Source: Streptomyces sp. YS415
Lineage (GTDB): Bacteria; Actinomycetota; Actinomycetes; Streptomycetales; Streptomycetaceae
Direction of reading: 5' to 3'
Assembly: GCF_023544665.1 (NCBI RefSeq)
Contig: NZ_JAMJFL010000008.1
Span: 124,001-188,000 of the forward strand
Length of the DNA: 64,000 nucleotides
A program made the translations under genes and the position numbers. The notes beneath the pieces are model-generated. The model saw only the letters and a list, made by a program, of their open reading frames with translations, was not told where the DNA came from and searched no databases. Shown in pieces: positions 44,805 through 53,756 of the stretch (positions within the stretch are counted from its first letter, which is position 1; the number at the start of each line of letters is the position of its first letter).

Positions 44805-47489
44805 CTAGGCGGGTCCGGTCTCCTTCGCCAGCACGGTCTCCGCCAAGGTCACCAGGCCGTCGGCGCCGCACTGGCGGGCCAGGGCCAGGCCCCGGTTGAG
44901 TTCGGTGGTGGAGCGGGCCGCGATGCCGTACTCGATGCGGGCGGCCGCGTGTTCGTACTGGCAGGGCGAGGCCTCCAGGAAGGTGACCGCCTGCGCGGCG
45001 AGGCGTACCGCGCGCTGGCCGGTCTCCAGGGCGGCGGCGCAGCGCAGGGCCTCGCCGATGGCCGTGTCGGTGCCGAAGCGTTCGGCGTGCCGGCGCACGT
45101 CGGAGGCGAGCCGGGCGGCCCGCGCCGGGTCCTCGGTGGCGAGGGCACGGGCGAGGTCGACGGCCCAGGGCACGAGGACGGGGTTGTGGTGACCGCGGGC
45201 GGCCGCCGCCTTCTCGGCCTGCTCCAGTTCGTTGATGCCGTCCTCGGTCCGGCCGACGGCGAGCAGCAGCCTGCCGCGCACCGAGCGCGGGTCGGGCAGC
45301 ACGATGGTGGACGGGTAGGGCGGTGCGAAGCCGTACTGCTCGGCGACCTCCCAGGCCTCCTCGGCGTGGCCGCGGGCGAGCAGGGTGTCGACGAGGTTGC
45401 AGGTGGCGGACCAGTACAGCGGCAGCCCGCGGCCGACGCGCTCGGCGAGCCGCAGCGATTCGCGCAGCGACTTCTCCGCCTCGCGCAGCCGTCCCCGCCT
45501 GCGGTGTCCCACGCCGATGTAGGCGTGGGCCAGGGAGAGGTGGCCGCCGCTCCAGCCGGCCGACTCGTAGGCGCGCAGGGCCTCGTTGTAGAGGGCTTCG
45601 GCGCGGTCGAGCCGGTCGGCGAAGGCGTACGCGCTGGCAAGCATCATCAGCAGCTCGATGCCCCACTCGGGGTCGGTCCAGCCGAGCCCCGGTGCCAGGC
45701 GGCCGTTGACGAGGGCGCGGTCGCACAGCTCGACGACCTCTTCCGCGTTCTCGCCGTGCGCCATGGCGTCGAAGCCGCGCAGGATGAGCACGGCGCGCTC
45801 GGAGTTGTCCCGGCCGGAGCAGGTGCGGGCGAGTTCCGCGAGCCGCTCGGACCTCCCGGGCGAGCTGGCCTCGCCCGCGTGGATGCCCTCCCACATGTAC
45901 TGCACGGCCTGCAGCCGGAGTTTGGCGGGCCCGGATTCGTGCCGGGCGGCCTCCGCCTCGACGGTACGGACGGCCTCCTCGATCTGGTTGTTGTGGAGGA
46001 ACGCCTGGGAGAGCCGGTAGACGGCGTCCACGCGCGCCGCGCCGTCGAGCCCGGGCATGGCGAGCGCGCTGCGGAGGTGGTTGATGGTGGTGGCCGGTGC
46101 GGTCAGCAGGGCGGCGCAGCCCAGTTCGTACAGGACGTGCGGATGGACCTCGGGCAGGGGCGGTTCGCGCAGCGCGCGTTCCAGGCAGCGGCGGGCGGCG
46201 TCCGGGGCGCCGACGGCGAGGTGTTCGGCGGCGGCTTCGCGCAACTGGGCGACGAGTTCGGCGTCGTCGTCGGGGTGGACCTCCAGCAGATGGCGGGAGG
46301 CGGCCGCGGCACCGCGCCCGGAGTCGGTGACCACACGGGCGGCGATGCCGTGCATGGCGGTGCACAGGGCGGGCGGGATGGAGTTGTAGACGGCGGTGGC
46401 GATCAGCGGGTGGACGAACTCCAGGTCGCCCTCCTCCACCGGGGCCGAGGCCGGGTCGGGGGTGGTGAGGATACGGGCGTTGAGCAGGAGGTCGGCGCAG
46501 CGGACGGCGTCGTCGTGGCTCATGGTGGCGAGCTCGGCGACCTGGCCGACGGTGATGCCGGCGCCGAGGATCGCGGCCGCCCAGGCGAACCGGGTGGCCT
46601 CGATGCCGAGTCCCTCCAGGCGGGCGACGAGGCCGCCGCCGCGGGCCGCGCGGTTCAGGGCGCGCAGTTCGGCCGCGGAGGACTCGACCGGCTCCATCTC
46701 GCTGTCCTGCACCTTGGCGAGGAGTTCGACGGTCTCGTAGGGGTTTCCGGCGGTGACCGCCCAGACCTCGCGGCAGAACGCGGCGTCGGCGTGCCCGCCC
46801 ACGGTGGCCCGGGTCAGGCCCGCGGTGGCGTCCGGGGTCAGGGCGCTCAGGTTGGTGACGGGGCTGCCGGCGGAGGCGGCCACCGCTTCGAGGTGCCGGG
46901 CGCTCTCGCCCCGGATGTCCCCGGGCCTGCGGGCCACCACGACCAGCACGGACAGATCGTCGAGACGTTCGGCGAAGGCGGCGAGCCAGCGCAGGGTCTC
47001 CTGGTCGGCCCAGTGCGCGTCGTCGATGAGCAGCACCAGCGGCCAGTCGCGCCGCGCGAGCCGCCGTACGGCGGCGACCAGACCGTCGCACACGCCCTGC
47101 GGGTCGGGCCGCCGCTCGCCGGGCTCCGCTATGCCGAGCGCGGGGCCCGCGATGTCGTACCAGTCGCCGAGGTACTCGCGGGCCTCTTCCGGCAGCAGTG
47201 ACACCAGGGCGGGCTGGAGCAACTGCCGTACCACGTTGAAGGGGACGGACCTGAGGGTCTCGCCGCCGCGGGCCGACCAGACCTGGCAGCCGCGGGCCTC
47301 GGCGATGCGCCGGGTCTCGGCCAGCAGGGCGGTCTTGCCGAAGCCCGCCTCGCCGCGGATCATCAACAGGCTGCCCGCGGAGGAGCGGTCGGCGCACAGG
47401 GTGTCCACCGCCCGTACCACGGCGGCGACTTCGTCCTCGCGCTCCCACAGGGCGGCCGAGGCGGCCACCGGCGGCCGTACCTCCGTCAT
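44805..47489 (-). CDS. LuxR-type large ATPase (LAL-like) lacking the DNA-binding domain
   Basis: An 894-residue protein with an N-terminal STAND/AAA-like NTPase: Walker A GEAGFGKT (46-53), Walker B PLVLLIDDAHWAD near 150-162, then VVVARRPGD. Beyond about residue 400 it is a long run of tetratricopeptide-like helices (LRLAERVGRGLPLYWSATCN and others). LAL regulators normally end in a LuxR helix-turn-helix, but this one stops at LVTLAETVLAKETGPA with no such motif. ATG 47489 has GGGGAGG upstream and is preferred over the longer frame. It is convergent with pcaL. It may act as a signalling ATPase through a partner; target unknown. Confidence 0.8.
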   Translation of the reverse strand: MTEVRPPVAASAALWEREDEVAAVVRAVDTLCADRSSAGSLLMIRGEAGFGKTALLAETRRIAEARGCQVWSARGGETLRSVPFNVVRQLLQPALVSLLPEEAREYLGDWYDIAGPALGIAEPGERRPDPQGVCDGLVAAVRRLARRDWPLVLLIDDAHWADQETLRWLAAFAERLDDLSVLVVVARRPGDIRGESARHLEAVAASAGSPVTNLSALTPDATAGLTRATVGGHADAAFCREVWAVTAGNPYETVELLAKVQDSEMEPVESSAAELRALNRAARGGGLVARLEGLGIEATRFAWAAAILGAGITVGQVAELATMSHDDAVRCADLLLNARILTTPDPASAPVEEGDLEFVHPLIATAVYNSIPPALCTAMHGIAARVVTDSGRGAAAASRHLLEVHPDDDAELVAQLREAAAEHLAVGAPDAARRCLERALREPPLPEVHPHVLYELGCAALLTAPATTINHLRSALAMPGLDGAARVDAVYRLSQAFLHNNQIEEAVRTVEAEAARHESGPAKLRLQAVQYMWEGIHAGEASSPGRSERLAELARTCSGRDNSERAVLILRGFDAMAHGENAEEVVELCDRALVNGRLAPGLGWTDPEWGIELLMMLASAYAFADRLDRAEALYNEALRAYESAGWSGGHLSLAHAYIGVGHRRRGRLREAEKSLRESLRLAERVGRGLPLYWSATCNLVDTLLARGHAEEAWEVAEQYGFAPPYPSTIVLPDPRSVRGRLLLAVGRTEDGINELEQAEKAAAARGHHNPVLVPWAVDLARALATEDPARAARLASDVRRHAERFGTDTAIGEALRCAAALETGQRAVRLAAQAVTFLEASPCQYEHAAARIEYGIAARSTTELNRGLALARQCGADGLVTLAETVLAKETGPA

Positions 47490-47685
47490 CCCGCTACCTC
47501 CCCAAGTCGCCCGAACGACGTACAGCACTTGAGCGTAGTCCCCCGGCCGTCCGCTTGGAGGGCGGTCCGGGCAGCTGTTGCCGTCACGGGTGACGGATCG
47601 TTCGGGACGATGACGGGACGGGCGCCGCGAAGGCGGTCCGGATCCCTCTCATCCGGCTTTCACCGTCGCCTCATACGGTGGGGGC

Positions 47686-48681
47686 ATGACGCAGGTGACT
47701 CCTCCCGGGTGGTATCCCGACCCAGGGCAGACAAGTGACGGTCCCGCCACCGAGCGCTGGTGGGACGGCAGGGCATGGACGGACCAGACCCGCCCCGTGG
47801 GCTCGGCCGCCGTATGGGGTCCGCCGACCGCCGGAACGCAGCCGATCCAACCGGCTTATCCGGCTTATTCGACCTATCCCACCTATCCCGCCCATCCCGC
47901 GCCACCGCCCGGCCGGCGGCGCGGGGTGCGGACGGGCATAGCCGTGGCGGTGGCCGCCGCGGTCCTCGCGGCCATCGGCGTGGGCGTGTACGCCCTGGCC
48001 GGGGACGGGGGCTCGGACGGCGGCACCGCCAACTCCTCGCCCGGTCCCGGCGGCCCGGGCGGTCCCGGCGGCGAGGACGACCCCTTCGACGACCCCGGCG
48101 GGCCCGAGAGGCCCTCCCCCTCCCCGTCGCCCGAGGAGTCCGAGGCGCCGCGGATCGAGAGCGGTGCGGTGACCGACCCGATCAGCGGCATCAGCCTGCC
48201 GGTGCCGGACGGCTGGTACGGCCAGGAGATCACCGTGGGCGCCTCGGTGACCTCGGAGGAGTCGTACAAGTGCCCCGGCGACACCTCCCAGACCTGCACC
48301 AAGGGCGGCGCCTACTCGGCCCCCGCGGAGGCGCTCGGCACCAAGGGCGGCACCGCCGAGGCGGTCGCGAAGGCGGACATCGGGGAGAACGCCGAGCAGT
48401 CCTACGGCGAGGGGTACGGCAAGATCACCTCGCACGAGGTGCTGGCCTCCGAGGCGGTGACGGTGGCCGGGCAGAAGGGCTACCGGGTGCGCTGGAAGGC
48501 GGTCACCAGCAAGGGCGCCGACGGCTATGTCGAGTCGCTGGCCTTCCCCTCCCCCGCGGACTCCGGGCGGATCGTCGTGGTCCGCTTCGGGATCGACGTC
48601 GGTGAGAAGCAGTCCGTCATCGACGAGATAACCGAGGGCATCGAGCCCGCGTCCGGCGGCGGCAACGGCCAGGACGTCTGA
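47686..48681 (+). CDS. DUF2510 membrane-anchored protein
   Basis: A 331-residue protein. Residues 5-35 are the DUF2510 motif (PPGWYPDPGQ...ERWWDGRAWTDQTRP), then a Pro/Tyr-rich linker and one transmembrane helix (GIAVAVAAAVLAAIGVGVYAL, about 84-104). A Gly/Pro/Ser-rich spacer and an extracellular domain from about residue 165 follow (ISLPVPDGWYGQEITVG). Two cysteines (CPGDTSQTC) could form a disulfide. Function is unknown; DUF2510 proteins are abundant in actinomycetes. Confidence 0.82.
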   Translation: MTQVTPPGWYPDPGQTSDGPATERWWDGRAWTDQTRPVGSAAVWGPPTAGTQPIQPAYPAYSTYPTYPAHPAPPPGRRRGVRTGIAVAVAAAVLAAIGVGVYALAGDGGSDGGTANSSPGPGGPGGPGGEDDPFDDPGGPERPSPSPSPEESEAPRIESGAVTDPISGISLPVPDGWYGQEITVGASVTSEESYKCPGDTSQTCTKGGAYSAPAEALGTKGGTAEAVAKADIGENAEQSYGEGYGKITSHEVLASEAVTVAGQKGYRVRWKAVTSKGADGYVESLAFPSPADSGRIVVVRFGIDVGEKQSVIDEITEGIEPASGGGNGQDV

Positions 48682-48699
48682 TCCGCCGGTGGAACGGAC

Positions 48700-48744
48700 G
48701 GCCGGGTGGGGCACCTCTCCGCTCAAGAGGTGCCCCACCCGGCC
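48700..48744. terminator. Very strong terminator hairpin after the DUF2510 gene
   Basis: A perfect 19-bp inverted repeat (48700-48718 and 48726-48744) with a 7-base loop CCGCTCA, starting 18 bp after the stop codon. It lies between convergent genes and probably ends both transcripts. Confidence 0.8.
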
Positions 48745-48826
48745 GGGGGGTGCGCGCCGCCCCCGTCCCCACGGTGCGGCGCGGTCAGGCCGCCGTCCAG
48801 TCATCCCGTGGACGGCGGCCTGAGCT

Positions 48827-49441
48827 CTAGGTGAGGCCCAGGGCGGGCAGTACGGCGGCCTCCACGAACCTCACCAGGTAGTCGGGGTCGGCGAACTCGC
48901 CCTCCAGCACCGGCCGGGCGCGCAGCACGCCGAAGATCTGCGCGGCGACGTACGGCAGCGCGGGATGGTCGGCGGCGACCTCGCCGCGCTCGACGCCGCG
49001 CTGGATGATCCTGCCGAGCGCGGCGAGCTCGGGTTCGATGAGGGTCTCGCGCAGCGCCTGCTGGAGCTCGCGGTCCTGGGTGACCGCGTGGCCGAAGGCC
49101 TGCAGCAGGACGCTGGTGTCGCCGGACCAGTCGCCCACCGCCCGGCCCGCCTCGCGCAGATCGCCCGCGAGCGTTCCGGTGTCGATGCCGGCGAACCGCG
49201 GGGAGCGGCTGGCGCGCAGGGCCGCCGCAACGAACTGGGGCTTGGTCTTCCACTGCCGGTAGAGCGTGGACTTGCTGCACCGGGTGCTCGCGGCCACGCC
49301 GTCCATGGTGACGGCCTCGTAGCCGCACGCACGGATCTGGTCGAGGACGGCGTCGAAGAACTCCTTCTCACGCTCCGGCGTGATCTTGGAGCGGCGCGAG
49401 GCGGTGACCGTGTCCGGTCCGTCCGCGGCCTGCGACGTCAT
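48827..49441 (-). CDS. TetR family transcriptional regulator
   Basis: A 204-residue regulator with N-terminal helix-turn-helix EKEFFDAVLDQIRACGYEAVTMDGVAASTRCSKSTLYRQWKTK (about 25-67) and a C-terminal ligand domain with RELQQALRETLIEPE and IIQRGVERGEV. It is divergent from the PAP2/transporter pair; the 217-bp gap contains the CGGTAC array, which is almost certainly its own operator. It probably controls the divergent membrane genes. Ligand unknown. Confidence 0.9.
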   Translation of the reverse strand: MTSQAADGPDTVTASRRSKITPEREKEFFDAVLDQIRACGYEAVTMDGVAASTRCSKSTLYRQWKTKPQFVAAALRASRSPRFAGIDTGTLAGDLREAGRAVGDWSGDTSVLLQAFGHAVTQDRELQQALRETLIEPELAALGRIIQRGVERGEVAADHPALPYVAAQIFGVLRARPVLEGEFADPDYLVRFVEAAVLPALGLT

Positions 49442-49487
49442 CGGCTCTTCTCCTCGCTCGGGTGCTTCCAGTGTGTCCTAAGTCTAT

Positions 49488-49569
49488 CGGTACGAGAGTG
49501 TACCGGTACCCGTTCGTATCGGTACACTGGCGTTTCGGTACAGTGTCGTTTCGGTACTTACCCGTACCG
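49488..49569. promoter_or_regulatory. Operator array: five CGGTAC boxes at an exact 16-bp period
   Basis: CGGTAC begins at 49488, 49504, 49520, 49536 and 49552. Opposed GTACCG boxes at 49500 and 49564 make two perfect palindromes CGGTAC-N6-GTACCG (49488-49505 and 49552-49569). AGTGTACCG and CGGTACACT (49497-49505 and 49520-49528) make a third inverted repeat. The layout points to cooperative TetR binding between the divergent genes. Confidence 0.7.
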
Positions 49570-49658
49570 ATGAGTTCGGCGCGTTCGCGGAGTCCACCAG
49601 ACCTGCGGGCCGCCGCCCGCACCACCCACGCACCACCGTCAGCGAAAGGGCCGGGGGA

Positions 49659-50459
49659 ATGAATGCCCGCACCGAGCCTGTGGCAGCCGAGCCGGACACG
49701 GCCGTTCGTCCGCCGCTCGTCCGTGAGCTCCTGCTCGTCGTAGGGCTCTTCCTGCTCTACAAGTTCGGCCGGCAGCTGGCCACCGGCCACACCGGCGAGG
49801 CCTTCCGCAACGCGGACCGGGTGTGGGATCTGGAGCGGGCCCTGCGACTGCCCGGCGAGGGCGCGGTGCAGTCGGTGCTGCTGCACGGCGACACCCTGGT
49901 CCACCTCGCGAACACCTACTACGCGGCCGTGCACTTTCCGGCCACCGTGGCCTTCCTCGTCTGGCTGTACCTGCGCCGCCCCGGGCACTACGTGTGGGCC
50001 CGCCGGGTCCTGGCCACCGTCACCGCCGTCGCGCTGGCGGGCCACCTGCTCTTCCCGCTGGCCCCGCCGCGCATGCTCGCCGGGACCGGCCTGCTCGACA
50101 CCGCGCGGGTGTACGGGCCCTCCGTGTACGGCCCGCCCGCCGGCGACCAGCTGTCCAACCAGTTCGCGGCGATGCCCTCGCTGCACTTCGGCTGGGCCCT
50201 GATGATCGCTGTCGGACTGGTCGTCGCCACCCGGTCCCGCCTGCGCTGGCTGTGGCTGCTGCACCCGGCGCTGACCCTGCTGGTGATCGTGGGGACGGCC
50301 AACCACTACTGGCTCGACGCGATCGTGGCGGCCGCCCTGCTCGGGCCGGCCCTCGCGGTCATCCATCCGCCGCACCGCACCGCGACGACCGCGGGGCGCG
50401 GCACCAAGCAGCTGGTACCGGCCGAGGACCAGCCCGTACTCGTGGGAGCGGGACGATGA
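49659..50459 (+). CDS. PAP2-family membrane protein (inositol-phosphotransferase-like)
   Basis: A 266-residue protein with about six membrane helices. The phosphatase/phosphotransferase residues lie in AMPSLHFGWALM (His) and GTANHYWLDAIVAA (His, Asp), matching the Aur1/Ipt1-like branch of PAP2 enzymes that transfer inositol-phosphate or related head groups. In mycobacteria and Streptomyces such proteins act on lipids at the outer membrane face. ATG 49659 follows CGGGGGA. It overlaps the transporter gene by ATGA. Confidence 0.82.
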   Translation: MNARTEPVAAEPDTAVRPPLVRELLLVVGLFLLYKFGRQLATGHTGEAFRNADRVWDLERALRLPGEGAVQSVLLHGDTLVHLANTYYAAVHFPATVAFLVWLYLRRPGHYVWARRVLATVTAVALAGHLLFPLAPPRMLAGTGLLDTARVYGPSVYGPPAGDQLSNQFAAMPSLHFGWALMIAVGLVVATRSRLRWLWLLHPALTLLVIVGTANHYWLDAIVAAALLGPALAVIHPPHRTATTAGRGTKQLVPAEDQPVLVGAGR

Positions 50460-51481
50460 ACGCGACCCTGATCGCCGTGATCCTGTCCTTGTTCTCGGCC
50501 GTCGCCTACGCGGCCGCCGCGGTCGCCCAGGAGCGGCTCGCCTCCCGTAGCGCCGGGAGCGGGGTGCTGCGGCTGCTCGGCTCCAGCGCCTGGTGGTCGA
50601 CCGTCGGACTGAACGCCACCGGCGCGCTGCTGCACGTGGTGGCCCTGAAGTACGGCCCGCTGACCGTGGTCCAGCCGCTCGGCGCGCTCACCCTAATCGC
50701 GGCCGTCCCCCTGGGCGCGCGGGTCGCGGGGCGCCGGGTCAGTGCCGTCGAGTGGCGGGGCACCGCCCTCACCCTCCTGGGCCTGGCGGCGATCCTCGCC
50801 ACGGCGTCCGGGTCGGCGCCCGACGACGTGCTGAGCCCGTCGGAGGCGGTGGCGGTGGCCGGGGTGACCGCGGTGCTGATCGGTGTGCTGGGCCGGCCGG
50901 GCAAGCGGCGCGGGCTGCGGCACGCCACCGCGTCCGGGGTCGCCTCCGGGGTCGCCTCGGCGCTCACCCAGACCGTGACGGTGGCCGCGACGGACCGCTC
51001 GGGGAGCCTGCTGAGCATGCAGGTGATCGGGGTGGCCCTGGTCGTGGCGGCCTTCGCGGCGGGCGGGCTGCTGCTGTCGCAGTCGGCCTACCGGGACGGC
51101 CTGGACGCCCCGCTCGCCCTGGTCACCCTCTCCAACCCGGTGGCCGCCGCGCTGATCGGGCTCGCCCTGCTGGGCGAGCGCCTCCAGGGCGGCGCGACCG
51201 GCGCCCTCCTCGCCCTGGCGGGCGCGGGCCTGGCGGGCCGGGGCGTCATCCTCCTGACCCGGGCAACCCCGGCTGCGGACCCGGTTCCGGCCACCTGCGA
51301 GGCGGAGGCGACGCCCGCACCGGCGGCTGTCACGACCGGCGCCCTGCCGACCGGCTCGGCACCCGCCGTCGACGACGATCACCCCGTGGCCGCCGTCCTG
51401 GCTCTGGCGCCCGGTACGGCCGCCGCGGAGCCGGCGCTGGTGCCCCGGCAGCTGACGCCGGGGCACCTCACGCCCCTGTGA
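50456..51481 (+). CDS. DMT/EamA-type membrane transporter
   Basis: A 341-residue protein with about nine or ten hydrophobic helices. LIAVILSLFSAVAYAAAAVAQERLA at the start, KYGPLTVVQPLGALTLIAAVPLG and SNPVAAALIGLALLGERLQGG are typical of the DMT superfamily (NIPA/EamA-like). The last ~60 residues are a soluble Ala/Pro/Thr-rich tail. It is translationally coupled to the PAP2 gene and likely shares its function and TetR control. Substrate unknown. Confidence 0.8.
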   Translation: MNATLIAVILSLFSAVAYAAAAVAQERLASRSAGSGVLRLLGSSAWWSTVGLNATGALLHVVALKYGPLTVVQPLGALTLIAAVPLGARVAGRRVSAVEWRGTALTLLGLAAILATASGSAPDDVLSPSEAVAVAGVTAVLIGVLGRPGKRRGLRHATASGVASGVASALTQTVTVAATDRSGSLLSMQVIGVALVVAAFAAGGLLLSQSAYRDGLDAPLALVTLSNPVAAALIGLALLGERLQGGATGALLALAGAGLAGRGVILLTRATPAADPVPATCEAEATPAPAAVTTGALPTGSAPAVDDDHPVAAVLALAPGTAAAEPALVPRQLTPGHLTPL

Positions 51482-51487
51482 TCCGCG

Positions 51488-53539
51488 CTACTCGGTGATC
51501 ATCGCCGGGTCGCTCACACCCGGACGCCCGTTCTCGACATGACCGGCGAACCTCCGCAGGAACGCCGGGTCGCCGTCGGAGGTGACGGTCAGGTCGTACC
51601 AGCGCCGGCTCGCCGTGAGGTCGGCGGTGTGCCGCACGGTGGCGCCGGGGCGCACGGTGAAGGTCCGGGCCGGACCGCCGTAGCCGCTGGTGACCTTCAG
51701 CCGGACCGTGCCGGCGCCCTTGTTGGTGAAGGTCAGCCGGACGTCATCACCGGTGTGGCGCGCGGTGACCTCGGGCCCGGCGGCCTTGTTCGGGCCCCTG
51801 AAGACGCGCAGGAAGCCGTTCGGGCCGTGCACGGTCAGGTCGTACGAGCCCTTCGAGTACGCCGAGTTCCAGGTGTCCGCGATGCTCTTGCCGGCCTCGG
51901 TGGTGTACGTCCACGGCCCGTCGGTGCGGTTGCCGGACGTCACCAGGAAGGCGGCGCCCGCCTTGGCACCGGAGGCGAAGGTCAGCGTGAACCTGCCGCC
52001 CGCCGCGTCCACCGAACCGTCCACGGCGGGGGCGTACTTCAGCGGGCGGGCGGGGCGCAGACCGCGCTCCTGGCGGGGCATGTCCGGGTCGGCCGGCGGC
52101 GCCGGCCGGTAGTCGGGGTGCCGGTCGCGGTCCTGCGGCTCGTACGCGTCCGTCCCCGGCAGCGCGGCCGGCCGGCTGTCCTTGCGGGAGAAGTCGAACG
52201 CCGAGGTCAGATCGCCGCACACGGTCCGGCGCCACGGGGAGATGTTGGTCTCCCGCACACCGAAGCGGCGCTCCATGAACTGCAGGATCGAGGTGTGGTC
52301 GAGGGTCTCGGAGCAGACGTAACCGCCCTTGCTCCACGGCGAGACGACCAGCATCGGCACCCGCGGGCCGAGGCCGTAGGGGCCGGCCGGGCGCCTGCTG
52401 TCGCCCGGGTAGAGGTCGAGCGACACATCGACGGTGGACTTGCCCCGGGAGGCGTCCTTCGGCGGGAGCGGCGGCACGAGGTGGTCGAAGAAGCCGTCGT
52501 TCTCGTCGTACGTGATGAACAGGGCCGTCTTCGACCACACCTCCGGGTTGGCGGTGAGGGCGTCCAGGACCTGGGCGATGTACCAGGCGCCGTAGTTCGA
52601 GGGCCAGTTGGAGTGCTCGGTGAAGGCCTCCGGGGCGGCGATCCAGGAGATCTGCGGCAGCGTCCCGGCCTTGACGTCGGCCTTCAGCCGGTCGAAGTAG
52701 CCGTCGCCGTTCTTGACGTCGGTGCCGGTGCGGGCCTTGTCGTACCAGGGCTCGCCGGGCTGGGCCGCGCGGTACTTGTCGAAGTACAGCAGGGAGTTGT
52801 CGCCGTAGTTGCCGCGGTAGGGGTCGCTGATCCAGCCCCAGGAGCCTGCCGCGTCCAGGCCGTCCCCGATGTCCTGGTAGATCTTCCAGGAGACGCCCGC
52901 CTGCTCCAGGCGCTCGGGGTAGGTCGTCCAGCCGTAGCCGAGTTCGTCGTTGCCGAGGACCGGGCCGCCGCCCGTGCCGTCGTTGCCGGTGAACCCTGAC
53001 CACATGTAGTAGCGGTTGGGGTCGGTGGAGCCGATGAACGAGCAGTGGTAGGCGTCGCACACGGTGAAGGCGTCGGCGAGGGCGTAGTGGAACGGGATAT
53101 CCTCGCGGGTCAGGTACGCCATCGTCGTGGTGCCCTTGGCGGGCACCCACTTGTCGTACTTGCCCTGGTTGTAGGCGGCCTGGCCGTCGGTCCAGCCGTG
53201 CGGCAGACCCTCCAGGAACTGCATGCCGAGGTCGTCGGCGGTGGGGTGGAAGGGCAGCAGGTCCTTGGTGCCGTCGGACTGGTGCCACACCGACTTGCCG
53301 CTGTCCAGCGTCACCGGGTGCGGGTCGCCGAAGCCGCGCACGCCCCTCAGCTTGCCGAAATAGTGGTCGAAGGAACGGTTCTCCTGCATCAGGACGACGA
53401 TGTGCTCGACGTCCTCGATCGACCCGGTGCGGTGGTTCGCCGGGATGGCGGCGGCGCGCTGGATGCTGCTCGAGAGTGCGGTGAACGCCGACGTGGCGCC
53501 CGCGAGTTGGAGGAATCGGCGCCGGTTGACTTCGGGCAT
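51488..53539 (-). CDS. plcC: Tat-exported phosphocholine-specific phospholipase C
   Basis: A 683-residue phospholipase C of the phosphoesterase superfamily that hydrolyses phosphatidylcholine and related lipids outside the cell. The twin-arginine signal RRRFLQLAG (6-14) is followed by the active-site motif VVLMQENRSFDHYFGKLRGVRG. FITYDENDGFFDHLVPPL carries metal ligands. The C-terminal ~200 residues are two repeats of the family's accessory beta domain, seen as FTLTFASGAKAGAAF and LTFTNKGAGTVRLKV. ATG 53539 is chosen because the Tat signal begins there. S. coelicolor has such an enzyme in the same neighbourhood (recalled). Confidence 0.92.
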   Translation of the reverse strand: MPEVNRRRFLQLAGATSAFTALSSSIQRAAAIPANHRTGSIEDVEHIVVLMQENRSFDHYFGKLRGVRGFGDPHPVTLDSGKSVWHQSDGTKDLLPFHPTADDLGMQFLEGLPHGWTDGQAAYNQGKYDKWVPAKGTTTMAYLTREDIPFHYALADAFTVCDAYHCSFIGSTDPNRYYMWSGFTGNDGTGGGPVLGNDELGYGWTTYPERLEQAGVSWKIYQDIGDGLDAAGSWGWISDPYRGNYGDNSLLYFDKYRAAQPGEPWYDKARTGTDVKNGDGYFDRLKADVKAGTLPQISWIAAPEAFTEHSNWPSNYGAWYIAQVLDALTANPEVWSKTALFITYDENDGFFDHLVPPLPPKDASRGKSTVDVSLDLYPGDSRRPAGPYGLGPRVPMLVVSPWSKGGYVCSETLDHTSILQFMERRFGVRETNISPWRRTVCGDLTSAFDFSRKDSRPAALPGTDAYEPQDRDRHPDYRPAPPADPDMPRQERGLRPARPLKYAPAVDGSVDAAGGRFTLTFASGAKAGAAFLVTSGNRTDGPWTYTTEAGKSIADTWNSAYSKGSYDLTVHGPNGFLRVFRGPNKAAGPEVTARHTGDDVRLTFTNKGAGTVRLKVTSGYGGPARTFTVRPGATVRHTADLTASRRWYDLTVTSDGDPAFLRRFAGHVENGRPGVSDPAMITE

Positions 53540-53566
53540 GAGTGAGGGACCTCTCCCCTTGGGGGT

Positions 53567-53583
53567 GTTCGACCGGTCGGAAC
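53567..53583. promoter_or_regulatory. Palindrome between the phospholipase and P450 genes
   Basis: GTTC-GACCGGTC-G-GAAC: a perfect 8-bp core with matching GTTC/GAAC arms offset by one base, about 30 bp upstream of the phospholipase start. It may be an operator; no regulator is nearby. Confidence 0.3.
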
Positions 53584-53756
53584 CGTGTGACGGAAGGTGC
53601 GCGGAAGGAGTGTTCCAAGAGCACCGAACGACAGGGAAGGGTCCGGTGGCGCCCGTGTGAAAGTCGCCGGTACGGGCGGTGCCGGAGTGCGCCGGACCCG
53701 CCGCCGTGCCCGTCGGTGTCCGTTTCGGTACGAGGTGCCTCGGGCACTCGGCGCGC

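Noticed and set aside
44581..47448. 955-residue open frame on the minus strand overlapping the LAL ATPase
   Set aside because: Arg/Pro/Gly-rich low-complexity translation in the alternate frame of a gene with clear Walker motifs; a typical GC-rich shadow.
53540..53756. Phosphate (PHO) boxes upstream of the phospholipase C
   Set aside because: No pair of 11-bp GTTCACC-like direct repeats is visible; only a GTTC-GACCGGTC-GGAAC palindrome.
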